Shown: positions 35,454 to 48,446 of the stretch, in pieces
Layout: each line of letters starts with the position of its first letter
Numbering within the stretch: the stretch's first letter is position 1
NCBI RefSeq assembly: GCF_041397485.1
Contig: NZ_JAWKWO010000004.1
Span: forward strand, 62,001 to 126,000
Direction: 5' to 3'
DNA length: 64,000 nt
Source of the DNA: Zhengella sp020637775
Lineage (GTDB): Bacteria > Pseudomonadota > Alphaproteobacteria > Rhizobiales > Rhizobiaceae
Notes under the pieces: model-generated
The model's database searches: none
What the model saw: the letters and a program-made list of their open reading frames with translations, nothing else
Told to the model about the DNA's origin: nothing
Position numbers and translations under genes: made by a program

Positions 35454-36320
35454 TCAATGATCGATCTTCGACCATACCTTGCGCTTGGTCAGGTAGAGCA
35501 GACCACCGAACACCAGCAGGAAGATCATGACGCGGAAGCCGGTCTTCTTGCGGTCTTCCAGCTTGGGCTCTGCGGCCCACATCATGAAGGCCGCGATATC
35601 CTTGGAATACTGGTCCAGCGTTTCCGGCGAACCGTCATCGTAAGTCACATAGCCGTCATCGATGGGCTGCGCCATTGCCAGCGACTTGCCGGCGATGAAG
35701 TATGGATTGTAGTAGGTGCCTTCCGCGATTTCCATGCCTTCCGGCGGCTCTTCGTTGTAGCCGGTAAGCAGCGCATGAATGTAATCGGGCCCCTGCTCCT
35801 GATACATGGTGAACACGTCGAAGACGAAATTCGGGAAACCGCGCTCCACCGCCCGCGCCTTGGCGAGCAGCGAAAAGTCCGGCGGAGCGGCACCGTTGTT
35901 CGCTGCCGCGGCTGCCTCGACATTGGGGAACGGCGACGGGAAGTAGTCCGAAGGTATCGCCGCACGGGTGAACATCTCGCCATCGCCGTTCGGGCCGTCC
36001 TCGACCTCGTATTCAGCGGCGAAGGACTTCACCTGCTCTTCCGAATAGCCCAGTTCCTCGAGATCGCGGAAAGCGACCCGCTTGAGCGAGTGACAGGCGG
36101 CGCAGACTTCCTTGTAGATCTTCAGGCCACGCTGAAGCTGCCCCTTGTCGTAGTGTCCGAACGGCCCGGCAAAGGACCAGTCCATGTATTCCGGTTTCTT
36201 GATCGGAAAATGGGTCGGTTCGGCAGCGGAGTGACCGCCGCCTTCTGCACCGAGGGCACCGGTGGCCAGTGCAAGGCCCAGTCCGAGAGCCGCGAAACCC
36301 TTGAGGATCGTTTTCATCAT
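35454..36320 (-). CDS. petC: Cytochrome c1 of the bc1 complex
   Basis: Membrane-anchored c-type heme subunit that passes electrons from the Rieske protein to cytochrome c. The 288-residue precursor has a signal peptide (about 1-24) and the heme site CAACH at 73-77 in KEVCAACHSLKRV. A later Met in the SLAMAQP region is the likely axial ligand, and a C-terminal anchor helix (FRVMIFLLVFGGLLYLT) ends in KRKVWSKIDH. It is the third gene of petABC, 24 bp after petB, with a terminator downstream. No fusion to cytochrome b is present, unlike Bradyrhizobium fbcH. Confidence 0.97.
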   Translation of the reverse strand: MMKTILKGFAALGLGLALATGALGAEGGGHSAAEPTHFPIKKPEYMDWSFAGPFGHYDKGQLQRGLKIYKEVCAACHSLKRVAFRDLEELGYSEEQVKSFAAEYEVEDGPNGDGEMFTRAAIPSDYFPSPFPNVEAAAAANNGAAPPDFSLLAKARAVERGFPNFVFDVFTMYQEQGPDYIHALLTGYNEEPPEGMEIAEGTYYNPYFIAGKSLAMAQPIDDGYVTYDDGSPETLDQYSKDIAAFMMWAAEPKLEDRKKTGFRVMIFLLVFGGLLYLTKRKVWSKIDH

Positions 36321-36344
36321 TCAGTCCTTTTCAAGCCTTGCGTC

Positions 36345-37646
36345 TCAGCCCTTGGTTTCCGGGGCCGCGGTCGCGCCGGCAGGCTGGGCATGCGCCCCAC
36401 CCTTGTTCTTTTGCAGCACGGCCTCGGTGATGGAATTCGGCAACCGCTTCGGCGTCTCGATCAGGCCGAGCACCGGCAGGATGACCAGGAAGAAGGCGAA
36501 GTAGTAGAGCGTGGCGACCTGCGCCATGGTCACATAGGTGCCTTCAGCCGGGCGCGACCCGAGCCAGCCGAGGAAGACCGTGTCGATGACAAAAAGCCAG
36601 AAGAACAGCTTGTACCAGGGGCGGTAGACGGCCGAGCGAACCTTGGACGTATCCAGCCACGGCAGGACGAAAAGCACCGCGATCGAGCCGAACATGGCCA
36701 GCACGCCGCCAAGCTTGGAATCGATCGGTCCGATGTTGAACGTGATCGCGCGAAGGATGGCGTAGAACGGCAGGAAGTACCACTCCGGCACGATGTGTGC
36801 CGGTGTCTTCAGCGGATCGGCAACGATGTAGTTGTCCGGATGGCCGAGGAAGTTCGGCATGTAGAACACGAAATAGGCAAAGACCGCCAGGAAGGCGACC
36901 ATCGCGAACGCGTCCTTGATCGTCGCGTAGGGCGTGAACGGGACCGTGTCGGTCTTGTGCTTCACCTCGATACCCGTCGGATTGGTCTGGCCGGTGACAT
37001 GCAGCGCCCAGACATGCAGGATCACCACGCCCACCAGCATGAAGGGCAGCAGGTAGTGCAGCGAGAAGAAGCGGTTGAGCGTCGGGTTGTCCACCGCGAA
37101 GCCGCCGAGAAGGAACTGCTGGATCGGCTCGCCGATGACCGGGAAGGCGGTGAAGAAGCCGGTGATGACCGTTGCGCCCCAGAAGGACATCTGGCCCCAG
37201 GGCAGAACATAGCCCATGAAGGCAGTGGCCATCATCAGGAAGAAGATCAGGACGCCGAGGATCCACAGCAGTTCGCGCGGCGCCTTGTAGGAGCCGTAAT
37301 AGAGCCCGCGATAGATGTGGATATAGACAGCCACGAAGAAGAAGGACGCGCCATTGGCGTGCATGTAGCGCAGCAGCCAGCCCGAATTGACGTCACGCAT
37401 GATCTTCTCGACCGACGAGAAGGCAAGCGAAGTGTCGGCTGCGTAGTGCATGGCCAGCACCACACCGGTCAAAATCTGCACGACCAGCATGATCGCCAGA
37501 ATTCCGCCAAATGTGTAGGCATAATTGAGATTGCGCGGAACCGGGAAGGCGACGAAGGAATCATAGGCGAGCCGCGGCAGCGGCATGCGCGCATCGATCC
37601 ACTTCTCGATACCGGTTTTCGGTGTGTAGCTGGAATGTCCGCTCAT
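36345..37646 (-). CDS. petB: Cytochrome b of the bc1 complex
   Basis: The 433-residue integral membrane subunit holds two b hemes and both quinone sites. Eight or so transmembrane helices are seen. Landmarks are MHYAADTSLAFSSVEKIMRDVNSGW, RYMHANGASFFF with heme His, GYVLPWGQMSFWGATVIT, HYLLPF with heme His, and PEWYFLPFY at the quinol-oxidation site (PEWY present). The ATG chosen gives MSGHSSYTPKTGIEKW; a longer frame runs into petA. It lies 20 bp after petA. Confidence 0.97.
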   Translation of the reverse strand: MSGHSSYTPKTGIEKWIDARMPLPRLAYDSFVAFPVPRNLNYAYTFGGILAIMLVVQILTGVVLAMHYAADTSLAFSSVEKIMRDVNSGWLLRYMHANGASFFFVAVYIHIYRGLYYGSYKAPRELLWILGVLIFFLMMATAFMGYVLPWGQMSFWGATVITGFFTAFPVIGEPIQQFLLGGFAVDNPTLNRFFSLHYLLPFMLVGVVILHVWALHVTGQTNPTGIEVKHKTDTVPFTPYATIKDAFAMVAFLAVFAYFVFYMPNFLGHPDNYIVADPLKTPAHIVPEWYFLPFYAILRAITFNIGPIDSKLGGVLAMFGSIAVLFVLPWLDTSKVRSAVYRPWYKLFFWLFVIDTVFLGWLGSRPAEGTYVTMAQVATLYYFAFFLVILPVLGLIETPKRLPNSITEAVLQKNKGGAHAQPAGATAAPETKG

Positions 37647-37666
37647 TGGTCTTGTGTCCCTGTCCC

Positions 37667-38230
37667 TTACCCGATGCGGATCGTCGTATCGGAAATGAAT
37701 GCATACTCGGGGATATGCAGGTTTTCCGGTGCCGGGCCTTTGCGAATGCGGCCGGCCGTATCGTAATGCGAGCCGTGGCACGGGCAGAACCAGCCACCGA
37801 AATCACCCGCCTGGCCAAGCGGCACGCAACCCAGATGGGTGCATGAGCCGATCATGACGATCCAGTTTTCCTTGCCTTCCCCGGCAGAGCGCGCAACGTC
37901 GGTTGCCTCTGCGTCACCGGCCAGGTTCGCATTGCGCGCGACCGGATCCTTGAGATCGGCCAGCGGCGTCGCAGTGGCTTCCTCGATCTCCTGTTCCGTA
38001 CGGTTGCGGATGAAGATCGGTTTGCCGCGCCACTTCGCCGTCAGCGACATGCCCGGCTCAAGCGCCGAGACGTCGACCTCGATGGAGGCCAGCGCCAGCG
38101 TCGAGGCATCCGGACGCATCTGGTCAATGAATGGCCACACGGCAAATGCCGTGCCGACGACGCCGGCCATGCCGGTCGCGATGTAAAGAAAATCCCGGCG
38201 ATTGTGCTCGGAAACTTCATTTGCGCTCAT
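37667..38230 (-). CDS. petA: Rieske iron-sulfur subunit of the bc1 complex
   Basis: The 187-residue 2Fe-2S subunit accepts the first electron from quinol. A twin-arginine-type N-terminus (NRRDFLYIATG) and one anchor helix (about 15-35) precede the soluble domain. Cluster ligands are C130 and H132 (CTHLGC) and C149 and H152 (CPCHGSHYD), with C135-C151 forming the disulfide. The first gene of petABC, it lies 205 bp downstream of the DUF6665-like gene. No promoter was convincing. Confidence 0.97.
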   Translation of the reverse strand: MSANEVSEHNRRDFLYIATGMAGVVGTAFAVWPFIDQMRPDASTLALASIEVDVSALEPGMSLTAKWRGKPIFIRNRTEQEIEEATATPLADLKDPVARNANLAGDAEATDVARSAGEGKENWIVMIGSCTHLGCVPLGQAGDFGGWFCPCHGSHYDTAGRIRKGPAPENLHIPEYAFISDTTIRIG

Positions 38231-38435
38231 AGGTCTGGCTCCTTGTGCCTGATCGATGCCGGCTGCCCCCGTTTCGGCTCATCATGCCCGAGCCGGGAAT
38301 GACGGAGCGGCCAGACGGAATCCCCCTGCATTTGGCGAAAGCTTCTATTGAGGATGCCAGCCCTTGTCCAGACTGGAGAAAGGTAGAACGGCCATTTGTC
38401 GCGGCTTTTCACGAGAAGCTTGACAAGCGGGGCCT

Positions 38436-38747
38436 TCAGGACGCCCCGAGCCGGACGAGCACCTCCTTGGGAATATCCATTTCACGGATTATGATGTCGT
38501 GGCGGCGCAGGCCGATGAGTTCCCGCTGGATGAAATAGGCATGCACGGCCCGCGCCGCGTCCTTCAGCCGGTCCGGGCGCGCAGGGTCGTTTCTCTTGGC
38601 ATGGCGCAGCGCCGCGAGCGCCGCCTCGGCTTTCCGGCCTGCCATTCCAAGGGAAACCGCCATGTCGGCGGCGGCCTCATAGTGAAAGGCCGCAGCGAGC
38701 GGATCGTCCCTCATGGGATCGGATTTCGAAGGCGGTCTGACTGCCAT
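38436..38747 (-). CDS. DUF6665-like small protein
   Basis: The 103-residue helical protein contains AAFHYEAAADMAVSLGMAGRKAEAALAALRH, then AVHAYFIQRELIGLRRHDIIIREMDIPKEVLVRLG. The pattern matches what I recall of DUF6665, a small family from Hyphomicrobiales, but this is from memory. There is no signal peptide or membrane helix. It starts 9 bp after the ATP-grasp stop, so it belongs to that operon. A second ATG at codon 12 is an alternative start. Confidence 0.65.
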   Translation of the reverse strand: MAVRPPSKSDPMRDDPLAAAFHYEAAADMAVSLGMAGRKAEAALAALRHAKRNDPARPDRLKDAARAVHAYFIQRELIGLRRHDIIIREMDIPKEVLVRLGAS

Positions 38748-38756
38748 GGCTGAAAT

Positions 38757-39806
38757 CTAGGCAGTTTCCTTCATCTTTTCCACCAGCGCGCCATAGATCG
38801 CCTTCACCCTCTGCCGCGCGACGGGCGACAGGGCGGCATAGTTGCGCAGGCCCGGCGCGGAGTTCACTTCGATGACGCTATACGCATTGGCGGGAGCGCA
38901 AATATCCGCCGCCATGATATCCACACCGGCAAAAGCCAGGCCACAGGCGCGCGCGGCCCGTGCCGCAAGTTCCAGGAAATCGCGATGGACAAGCCCGGAA
39001 ACATCCGCGGACTGCCCTCCCGTGGAAAGGTTGGCATTGGGCATCAGCACGACGCGCTGACCCGCCGCCGGCACGGATGCCGGCTCCAGCCCCTGAGCAG
39101 CCAGTTCAGCGGCGATACGCGGATCGTCGGGTGCCAGGCCTGCCGGCCGGTTCGCCTGCCTGAAGGTTTCCAGCGCATGGCCAACGAGATCAGCCACCGA
39201 TGAAATTCCGTCCCCCGTCACCGTGAAAGGCGCGCGCTCATAGGCCGCCATGACACAGCCGTCGAGCACCACCAGCCGGTAGTCGCGCCCCGTCGCGGGC
39301 ACTTGCAGCAACGCCTTGTCGGCGCCCTCGAAAATGTCACGGATGCCCTCGAACAGGCGCTCCACCGATGTCACCTTCATCACCCCCTTGCCCGCCGTCC
39401 CCTCGTTCGGCTTCAGGAACAGCGGAAAGCCATGGCGGGAGGCAAAGGCGAGCGCCGGCTCGGCGAAGGCGAGACCGGAGGCCATCGCCTTGCTCTTCAG
39501 AGCCAGTTCGGCCCGGTAGCGCGGACTGAAAAGAAGGACGCCTTCGGGCGTGGAAATGCCCTCTCCTGCCAGCAATTGCGCGCTGTAAGCCTTGTCGCGG
39601 GCAAGCTGGCTGGCGCCCTGGCCGTTGATGTCGAAGGCCGTGCCCATGAAGAAGGCGCGGTGTCCGCCCGGATACGCGATGGCACCGGAATAGCCATAAC
39701 GCCGGTCGCCATGGAGAACATAGCCGCGTTCGGCGCAGATTTCCTGCAGGATGGAATAGACGAAATGGCCGCGCGCGCTGCCGGCGTCCAGCGGTTGGAA
39801 AGTCAT
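38757..39806 (-). CDS. ATP-grasp ligase of the cyanophycin synthetase/RimK type
   Basis: The 349-residue protein has a stand-alone ATP-grasp domain forming amide bonds via an acyl-phosphate. ATP-binding Lys lies in FPLFLKPNEGTAGKGV (K132, K140), and Mg ligands in FAGVDIMA and YSVIEVNSAPGLRNY. The middle segment RLVVLDGCVMAAYERAPFTVTGDG resembles the cyanophycin synthetase/GshF ATP-grasp. The Mur-ligase domain of cyanophycin synthetase is absent. It lies between two ABC half-exporters (17 bp upstream) and a small protein (9 bp downstream), suggesting synthesis or modification of an exported compound. Substrates are unknown. Confidence 0.82.
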   Translation of the reverse strand: MTFQPLDAGSARGHFVYSILQEICAERGYVLHGDRRYGYSGAIAYPGGHRAFFMGTAFDINGQGASQLARDKAYSAQLLAGEGISTPEGVLLFSPRYRAELALKSKAMASGLAFAEPALAFASRHGFPLFLKPNEGTAGKGVMKVTSVERLFEGIRDIFEGADKALLQVPATGRDYRLVVLDGCVMAAYERAPFTVTGDGISSVADLVGHALETFRQANRPAGLAPDDPRIAAELAAQGLEPASVPAAGQRVVLMPNANLSTGGQSADVSGLVHRDFLELAARAARACGLAFAGVDIMAADICAPANAYSVIEVNSAPGLRNYAALSPVARQRVKAIYGALVEKMKETA

Positions 39807-39823
39807 GTCCCGTGCTCCGTTCC

Positions 39824-43572
<3,749 letters not shown>

Positions 43573-43700
43573 GCGCGCGGCCTTCCTGTTGGTCATGTGG
43601 CTGCGGCCGCGCCGCAGGGCGAGCCGGCACTTATAGGCCTGCAAGGTGGCGCTGTCATGTCGCTTGGCAAGCCTCTGCTGACAAGCTAGGTCATCGCCCC

Positions 43701-44159
43701 ATGAGCCAGGATCTGCGCATCGCCCTGTACCAGCCGGACATTCCCGGAAATACCGGCACCATCATCCGCACCGCCGCCTGCCTCGGCCTTGGCGTCGATA
43801 TCGTCGCGCCCGCCGGCTTCGACTTTTCCGACCGCGCGCTGAAGCGTTCGGGCATGGATTATGTGGAACTGGCCGCCGTGACCCGGCACGACGACTGGAC
43901 CGCCTTCGAGGCATGGCGCAAGGCCGAGGGCCGCCGTCTGGCTCTCTTCACGACCCGTGGCGCGACACCCTATGCGGAGTTCGCCTTCCGGCCCGGCGAT
44001 ATCCTGCTGTTCGGCCGTGAAAGCGCCGGCGTGCCGGACCATGTTCACGATGTCGCCGACGCACGCCTGCTCATCCCCATGACCGAAGGCCGGCGCAGCC
44101 TCAATCTCGCCGTTTCCGCGGCCATGGCCGCCGGCGAGGCCATCCGGCAACTGCGTTGA
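43701..44159 (+). CDS. trmL: tRNA (cytidine(34)-2'-O)-methyltransferase
   Basis: SPOUT-family methyltransferase modifying the wobble nucleotide of tRNA-Leu. The 152-residue protein has the start IALYQPDIPGNTGTIIRTAACLG. The SAM-binding knot motifs are LLFGRESAGVP, LLIPM and RRSLNLAVSAAMAAGEA. It forms dimers in known relatives. It is convergent with a small minus-strand gene and upstream of hemF, an order seen in related genomes. Confidence 0.94.
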   Translation: MSQDLRIALYQPDIPGNTGTIIRTAACLGLGVDIVAPAGFDFSDRALKRSGMDYVELAAVTRHDDWTAFEAWRKAEGRRLALFTTRGATPYAEFAFRPGDILLFGRESAGVPDHVHDVADARLLIPMTEGRRSLNLAVSAAMAAGEAIRQLR

Positions 44160-44165
44160 CCGTCA

Positions 44166-44423
44166 TCAATCCGCGCTTTTCAGCCGCCGCATCGTGAATT
44201 CGATCACATCCCCCGGCCACTCGCTCCAGCTTTCGATCTCGGTCCAGTAGGCCTGACGCGGATAGCGGTCGAGGAATTCCCGCGCCTTCTGCCGTGCCTG
44301 CGGACGCGGCAGGCGGAAAGTCTCACGCACGAACCCGTCGCGCGGCATGCGGCTCTTGTTGGCACGGCTCTCGTCAAGCCGCCGCTTCAGGCCATCCAGT
44401 GGCGGGCGCGTGGGAACACGCAT
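44166..44423 (-). CDS. Unknown 85-aa basic protein
   Basis: I do not recognise the family. The sequence is rich in Arg (MRVPTRPPLDGLKRRLDESRANKSRMPRDGF). It has an aromatic segment, YPRQAYWTEIESWSEWPGDVIEFTMRRL, and no signal peptide or membrane helix. GGGAG precedes the ATG chosen at good spacing; a GTG three codons earlier is possible. It sits between trmL and hemF on the opposite strand. The coherent strand/helix pattern and binding site support it being real. Confidence 0.6.
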   Translation of the reverse strand: MRVPTRPPLDGLKRRLDESRANKSRMPRDGFVRETFRLPRPQARQKAREFLDRYPRQAYWTEIESWSEWPGDVIEFTMRRLKSAD

Positions 44424-44525
44424 GACAAACACTCCCGGAGCCTCTATGCGTGAGAAATTCTAGGGACGGATGGCGCGCTTGGCGAGTCTTTTGTGGCAGG
44501 CGCGGCAATTGCAGATTGAGGAGCC

Positions 44526-45443
44526 ATGATGGAACGCCCCGACATTCCCGCCGGCCTGCCGGACGGCATCGAGGAGAAGAAGGCGCAGGCCAAAGCCTGG
44601 TTCGAGGAATTGCGCGACCGGATTTGCGCCGCTTTCGAAGTGCTTGAGGACGAAGTGCCTGAGCCGCACGGTGGCGGCGAACCCGGCCGCTTCGAACGCA
44701 AGCCATGGCAGCGCGACGGCGGCAAGGGTGGCGGTGGCGTCATGTCGATGATGCATGGCCGCCTGTTCGAAAAGGTCGGCGTCCATACTTCCACGGTCCA
44801 CGGAGAGTTCTCGCCCGAGTTCCGCAACCAGATCCCCGGCGCCAACGAGGATCCGCGCTTCTGGGCATCGGGCATTTCGCTCATCTGCCATCCCGTCAAT
44901 CCGAACGTTCCGGCCGTCCACATGAACACCCGCATGGTCGTGACAACCCGGCAGTGGTTTGGCGGGGGCGCGGACCTGACACCGGTGCTCGACCGCCGCC
45001 GCAGCCAGGACGACCCGGATGCCCGGGCTTTTCACGATGCGATGAAGTCGGCCTGCGAAAGGCATGGCGGTGTGGCTGATCATGGCCGCTACAAGGCCTG
45101 GTGCGACGAGTATTTCTTCCTGCCGCACCGCAACGAACCGCGCGGCATTGGCGGCATCTTCTATGACTGGCTGCATTCACCGGAAGAAAACGGCGGATGG
45201 GAGGCGGATTTCGCCTTTACCCGTGATGTCGGCAGCACCTTCCTCGATATTTATGCCGATCTCGTGCGGCGGAATTTTGCCTCCGCCTGGACCGGCGCCG
45301 ACCGGGAGGAACAGCTTGTTCGCCGCGGCCGCTATGTCGAGTTCAACCTGCTCTACGATCGCGGCACGATCTTTGGCCTGAAGACGGGCGGAAATATCGA
45401 TTCCATTCTTTCTTCCATGCCCCCGGTGGTGAAGTGGCCGTGA
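44526..45443 (+). CDS. hemF: Oxygen-dependent coproporphyrinogen III oxidase
   Basis: Decarboxylates coproporphyrinogen III to protoporphyrinogen IX using O2 in heme synthesis. The 305-residue protein has the signature NPNVPAVHMNTRMVV, WFGGGADLTP, the DEYFFLPHRNEPRGIGGIFYDWL block and YVEFNLLYDRGTIFGLKTGGNI. GAGGAG precedes tandem ATGs, of which the first is used. Heme made here would serve the bc1 and cytochrome c genes in the window. Confidence 0.97.
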   Translation: MMERPDIPAGLPDGIEEKKAQAKAWFEELRDRICAAFEVLEDEVPEPHGGGEPGRFERKPWQRDGGKGGGGVMSMMHGRLFEKVGVHTSTVHGEFSPEFRNQIPGANEDPRFWASGISLICHPVNPNVPAVHMNTRMVVTTRQWFGGGADLTPVLDRRRSQDDPDARAFHDAMKSACERHGGVADHGRYKAWCDEYFFLPHRNEPRGIGGIFYDWLHSPEENGGWEADFAFTRDVGSTFLDIYADLVRRNFASAWTGADREEQLVRRGRYVEFNLLYDRGTIFGLKTGGNIDSILSSMPPVVKWP

Positions 45444-45549
45444 ACGCCCTACGTGGCATGGAAGGGCGTTTCATTGACCGCTGTCACAACAAACGCCTCA
45501 ATTGCCCCTATACTGAAGCGGTCTGGTAAGCAGCAGAGGAGGAAAAACC

Positions 45550-45735
45550 ATGAAGGAATTCCATTGTGGATCGCTCGTTCCGGGCTGTGACTGGCATACC
45601 CGCCACGAGGATGAGGCGGAGGTGATGCGCCGGGCGGTGGAGCATCTGCGCACCACCCATGGCGAGACGATCATCCGCGAAAGCATGCTGGACGCGATCC
45701 GCTCCAAGATCACGCGCAGCGGCGAAGCCGCCTGA
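45550..45735 (+). CDS. DUF1059 small protein
   Basis: The 61-residue protein matches DUF1059: MKEFHCGSLVPGCDWHTRHEDEAEVMRRAVEHLRTTHG, with two Cys and two His spaced like a zinc finger. A very strong GAGGAGGAAAAACC binding site precedes it. It is a single gene between hemF and the cca operon. No function is established for the family. Confidence 0.85.
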   Translation: MKEFHCGSLVPGCDWHTRHEDEAEVMRRAVEHLRTTHGETIIRESMLDAIRSKITRSGEAA

Positions 45736-45780
45736 CGCGCACATCTTTTCCGGCCCGGCCGCACGCCGGGCCGGCCATCT

Positions 45781-47058
45781 TCACGGCCGTGGAAGGCCGG
45801 CGTGCTGACGCGCCATGGCGAGCAGGTCGTTTCTGGTAAGCCGGAATCCCGACGATACCCACGCGTCTTCGAGCGCTGACAGGATGCGGCCCATGGCCGG
45901 TCCGGCATTCACACCCGCCTCGCCCAGATCCTTGCCGCGCACCGGCAGCACCGGCCGATCGAAGGTGAGCGCCTGTTTCCATTGGTCAAGCCGCAGCGCA
46001 TGCGCGCGCATCTGCTCGCCGGAAACCGTTGCGGGCGCGCTGGCACTGGCCAGGGCGAGCGCGATCCTGTCGCGCACACCCTGTTCCGGCCCGCGATAGA
46101 GCAGCTTGGCAAGCCCTTCCTGCGACACCTGTTCCGGCGGCGTCTCGGCAAACGCCCAGTCACGCAGCCGCTTGCGCTCCTCGCCCGACAGCCGAAGCCG
46201 GTCGGCCAGCGTCTCCATGCGCGCGCTGTCCGGCGGCAGCATGGCTTCCAGCCGCAGCATGACATCCTTCGCCAAAGCGGAACCGCGCTCCGCCTCCAGC
46301 AGGCCGTGAATGCCGTCGATACCCCACTTCTCGCTTTCCGGCAGGATGGCAGTCAGCACACCGGTCTGGCGCATCCACAGCAACGCGCGCGAGGGATCCG
46401 GCGCTCCCAGCAGCTTTTTCAGTTCGGCCCAGACCCGTTCGGCCGACAGCCGGTCCATGCCGCCTTTCAGCCGCGCACAGGCCTTCAGCCCGTCGGCGTC
46501 CGGCCGGCCATGCCCGTACCAGGCAAAGAAGCGGAAGAAACGCAGGATCCGCAGGTAATCCTCCCGGATGCGCGTTTCCGCGTCGCCGATGAAACGCAGC
46601 GTGCGCGTTTCCAGGTCGGCCAGGCCGCCCACATGATCGATGACCGTGCCATCGGCGTTTGCGTAGAGCGCGTTGATGGTGAAGTCGCGCCGCTCGGCGT
46701 CGGCCTTCCAGTCACGGCCGAAATGCACCGTGGCGTGGCGGCCGTGGGTCTCCACATCGCTGCGCAACGTCGTCACTTCATGCGGGATGCCATTGGCGAT
46801 GACGGTGATCGTGCCGTGCTCGTAGCCGGTCGGTACAGCCTTGAATCCGGCGGCCTGCGCCCGCGCGATCGTTTCGTCGGGCAGCGTCGTGGTGGCGATG
46901 TCGATATCGCTCACCGGCTCGCCCAGAAGCGTGTTGCGCACCGCGCCTCCGGCAATCCGCGCTTCCTCCCCGTCCGCGCAAAGGGCAGCCATGAGCGATT
47001 GCAGTCCCGGCTCTTCCAGCCATGCCGCCTTGCCTGCCAGCGAAACCGTGTCGCTCAC
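45781..47058 (-). CDS. CCA-adding/poly(A) polymerase-type nucleotidyltransferase
   Basis: The 425-residue class II tRNA nucleotidyltransferase-like protein has the head motif GGAVRNTLLGEPVSDIDIATT with the metal-binding DxD. The RRDFTINALYAN motif follows, then RIREDYLRILRFFRFFAWYG, and a helical C-terminal half. It starts at a GTG overlapping the stop of the NUDIX gene (GTGA at 47055-47058). Whether it acts as CCA transferase or poly(A) polymerase cannot be told by eye. It is the last gene of a coupled three-gene operon. Confidence 0.92.
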   Translation of the reverse strand: MSDTVSLAGKAAWLEEPGLQSLMAALCADGEEARIAGGAVRNTLLGEPVSDIDIATTTLPDETIARAQAAGFKAVPTGYEHGTITVIANGIPHEVTTLRSDVETHGRHATVHFGRDWKADAERRDFTINALYANADGTVIDHVGGLADLETRTLRFIGDAETRIREDYLRILRFFRFFAWYGHGRPDADGLKACARLKGGMDRLSAERVWAELKKLLGAPDPSRALLWMRQTGVLTAILPESEKWGIDGIHGLLEAERGSALAKDVMLRLEAMLPPDSARMETLADRLRLSGEERKRLRDWAFAETPPEQVSQEGLAKLLYRGPEQGVRDRIALALASASAPATVSGEQMRAHALRLDQWKQALTFDRPVLPVRGKDLGEAGVNAGPAMGRILSALEDAWVSSGFRLTRNDLLAMARQHAGLPRP

Positions 47059-47690
47059 GTATAGAGCCTTTCGTATATTGTCCGGATGATTCCGGCGGTG
47101 ACGCCCCAGATGTAGCGCTCGCCATGCGGCATCGTCCAGAAGAAGCGCTCCCGCCCTTCCCAGACACGGCTGGCGCGCACATGGTTGTCCGGGTTCATCA
47201 GAAAGGCCAGCGGCACCTCGAACACCGCCGCCACTTCGTCCGGATTGGGAATGGCGATGGCATCCGGCGCGACGAGGCCGAAGATCGGCGCGATGCGATA
47301 ACCGCTGCCGGTCAGATAGTCCGGCATGCGGCCGAACACCTCCACCTGATCGGGCGCGATGCCGATTTCCTCATGCGTTTCGCGCAGCGCCGCCGCCTCC
47401 GGCGTGGCGTCGTCCGGGTCGATCCGCCCGCCGGGAAAGGCCACCTGGCCGGAATGGCTGCGCAAGTTTTCGGTGCGCTGGGTCAGGATCACCGACGGCC
47501 CGCCGGCCCGCTCCACAACCGGCACCAGAACCGCGGCATCGCGCAATTGAGGCTTGACGATGAGGTGGCGCAGCGCCGGATTGAGATGATGGTCGCCATG
47601 ATCGTCGGTACCGAAAGGCCCGTCCTCATGGGCAAGGCGCGCGCGCAAATCCGCCACGGAGAAGCCGGGTGCCGTTTCGCTGAGGCTCAT
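47055..47690 (-). CDS. NUDIX CoA pyrophosphatase
   Basis: The 211-residue NUDIX hydrolase has the box GGRIDPDDATPEAAALRETHEEIG (Glu metal ligands intact), preceded by the CoA-type signature LTQRTENLRSHSGQVAFPGG, which marks NudL/coenzyme A pyrophosphatases. The start overlaps the upstream DUF1285 stop by ATGA, and the stop overlaps the cca start by GTGA. Such coupling suggests coordinated expression rather than a shared pathway. Confidence 0.92.
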   Translation of the reverse strand: MSLSETAPGFSVADLRARLAHEDGPFGTDDHGDHHLNPALRHLIVKPQLRDAAVLVPVVERAGGPSVILTQRTENLRSHSGQVAFPGGRIDPDDATPEAAALRETHEEIGIAPDQVEVFGRMPDYLTGSGYRIAPIFGLVAPDAIAIPNPDEVAAVFEVPLAFLMNPDNHVRASRVWEGRERFFWTMPHGERYIWGVTAGIIRTIYERLYT

Positions 47691-48325
47691 TGCGACAGCG
47701 CCTCCAGCCGCGCCATCGTCATCATCGGGAAGACCTTGCCATTGGAGCGCAGCGCGAACATCTCTGTCCCGTCCACATCCACCGGCTCGCCCATGGCGAC
47801 GAGATCATACATCACCGCGCGCGAAACCAGCGCTTCCAGCCGGCCGCGCACATGCACATAGGGTTTCAAGCCGCCCGTGCCGTCCTCGTCGACAAAGCGC
47901 ATCGGATGCTCCGGCCCGGCCTCGACGAGGTCGCCGACATTCGTGCGAAACGTCACCACCTGATCCTCGCCATCGCCGCTCGCCACGGCTTCCACGGCCA
48001 CGAAGGGGGCATCCTCGATGCGGATTCGCACCTTTTCCACAGGCGTGACCAGATAGGTCTCGCCGTCCTCGTCCTTGCGCAGGACGGTTGAAAACAGCCG
48101 CACCAGCGCCGGCCGGCCGATCGGCGTGCCCATGTAGAACCAGGTACCGTCACGGCGGATTTCCATGTCGAGGTCGCCGCAATGCTCCGGATTCCAGCGC
48201 TCCACGGGCGGAAGTCCGCGTTCCTGCCCGACGGCACGGCTGATCAGCGCCTCCAGGCCGGCACTCTCCCGGATCGCGGCAAGTCCGGTTGACGGGATTT
48301 CTGCGGGATCGGTTTTGTTTGTCAT
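47687..48325 (-). CDS. DUF1285 protein
   Basis: The 212-residue protein has the DUF1285 core ERWNPEHCGDLDMEIRRDGTWFYMGTPIGRPALVRLFSTVLRKDEDG, then YLVTPVEKVRIRIEDAPFVAVE. It is a mainly beta, cytosolic family of unknown function, conserved in alphaproteobacteria upstream of the NUDIX-cca pair as here. The ATG at 48325 gives a sensible start; the open frame beyond it is antisense to moxR. It is divergent from the moxR gene with 121 bp between starts. Confidence 0.87.
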   Translation of the reverse strand: MTNKTDPAEIPSTGLAAIRESAGLEALISRAVGQERGLPPVERWNPEHCGDLDMEIRRDGTWFYMGTPIGRPALVRLFSTVLRKDEDGETYLVTPVEKVRIRIEDAPFVAVEAVASGDGEDQVVTFRTNVGDLVEAGPEHPMRFVDEDGTGGLKPYVHVRGRLEALVSRAVMYDLVAMGEPVDVDGTEMFALRSNGKVFPMMTMARLEALSQ

Positions 48326-48446
48326 GGTCACGAAATAGTCACCGTTATTGCGCTTGTCAGCCCTGTAGGCTGGTTTAATTTGAGCGAAGGTGCATTCACG
48401 CTTGCTGGCAAGCGTCGTGGATTCGGTCGGAAAAAGGAAGTCGCCC

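Noticed and set aside
35457..37766. 769-codon open frame antisense to petC-petB
   Set aside because: It spans two real genes and their spacer, with a His/Arg/Asp-rich composition typical of antisense artefacts.
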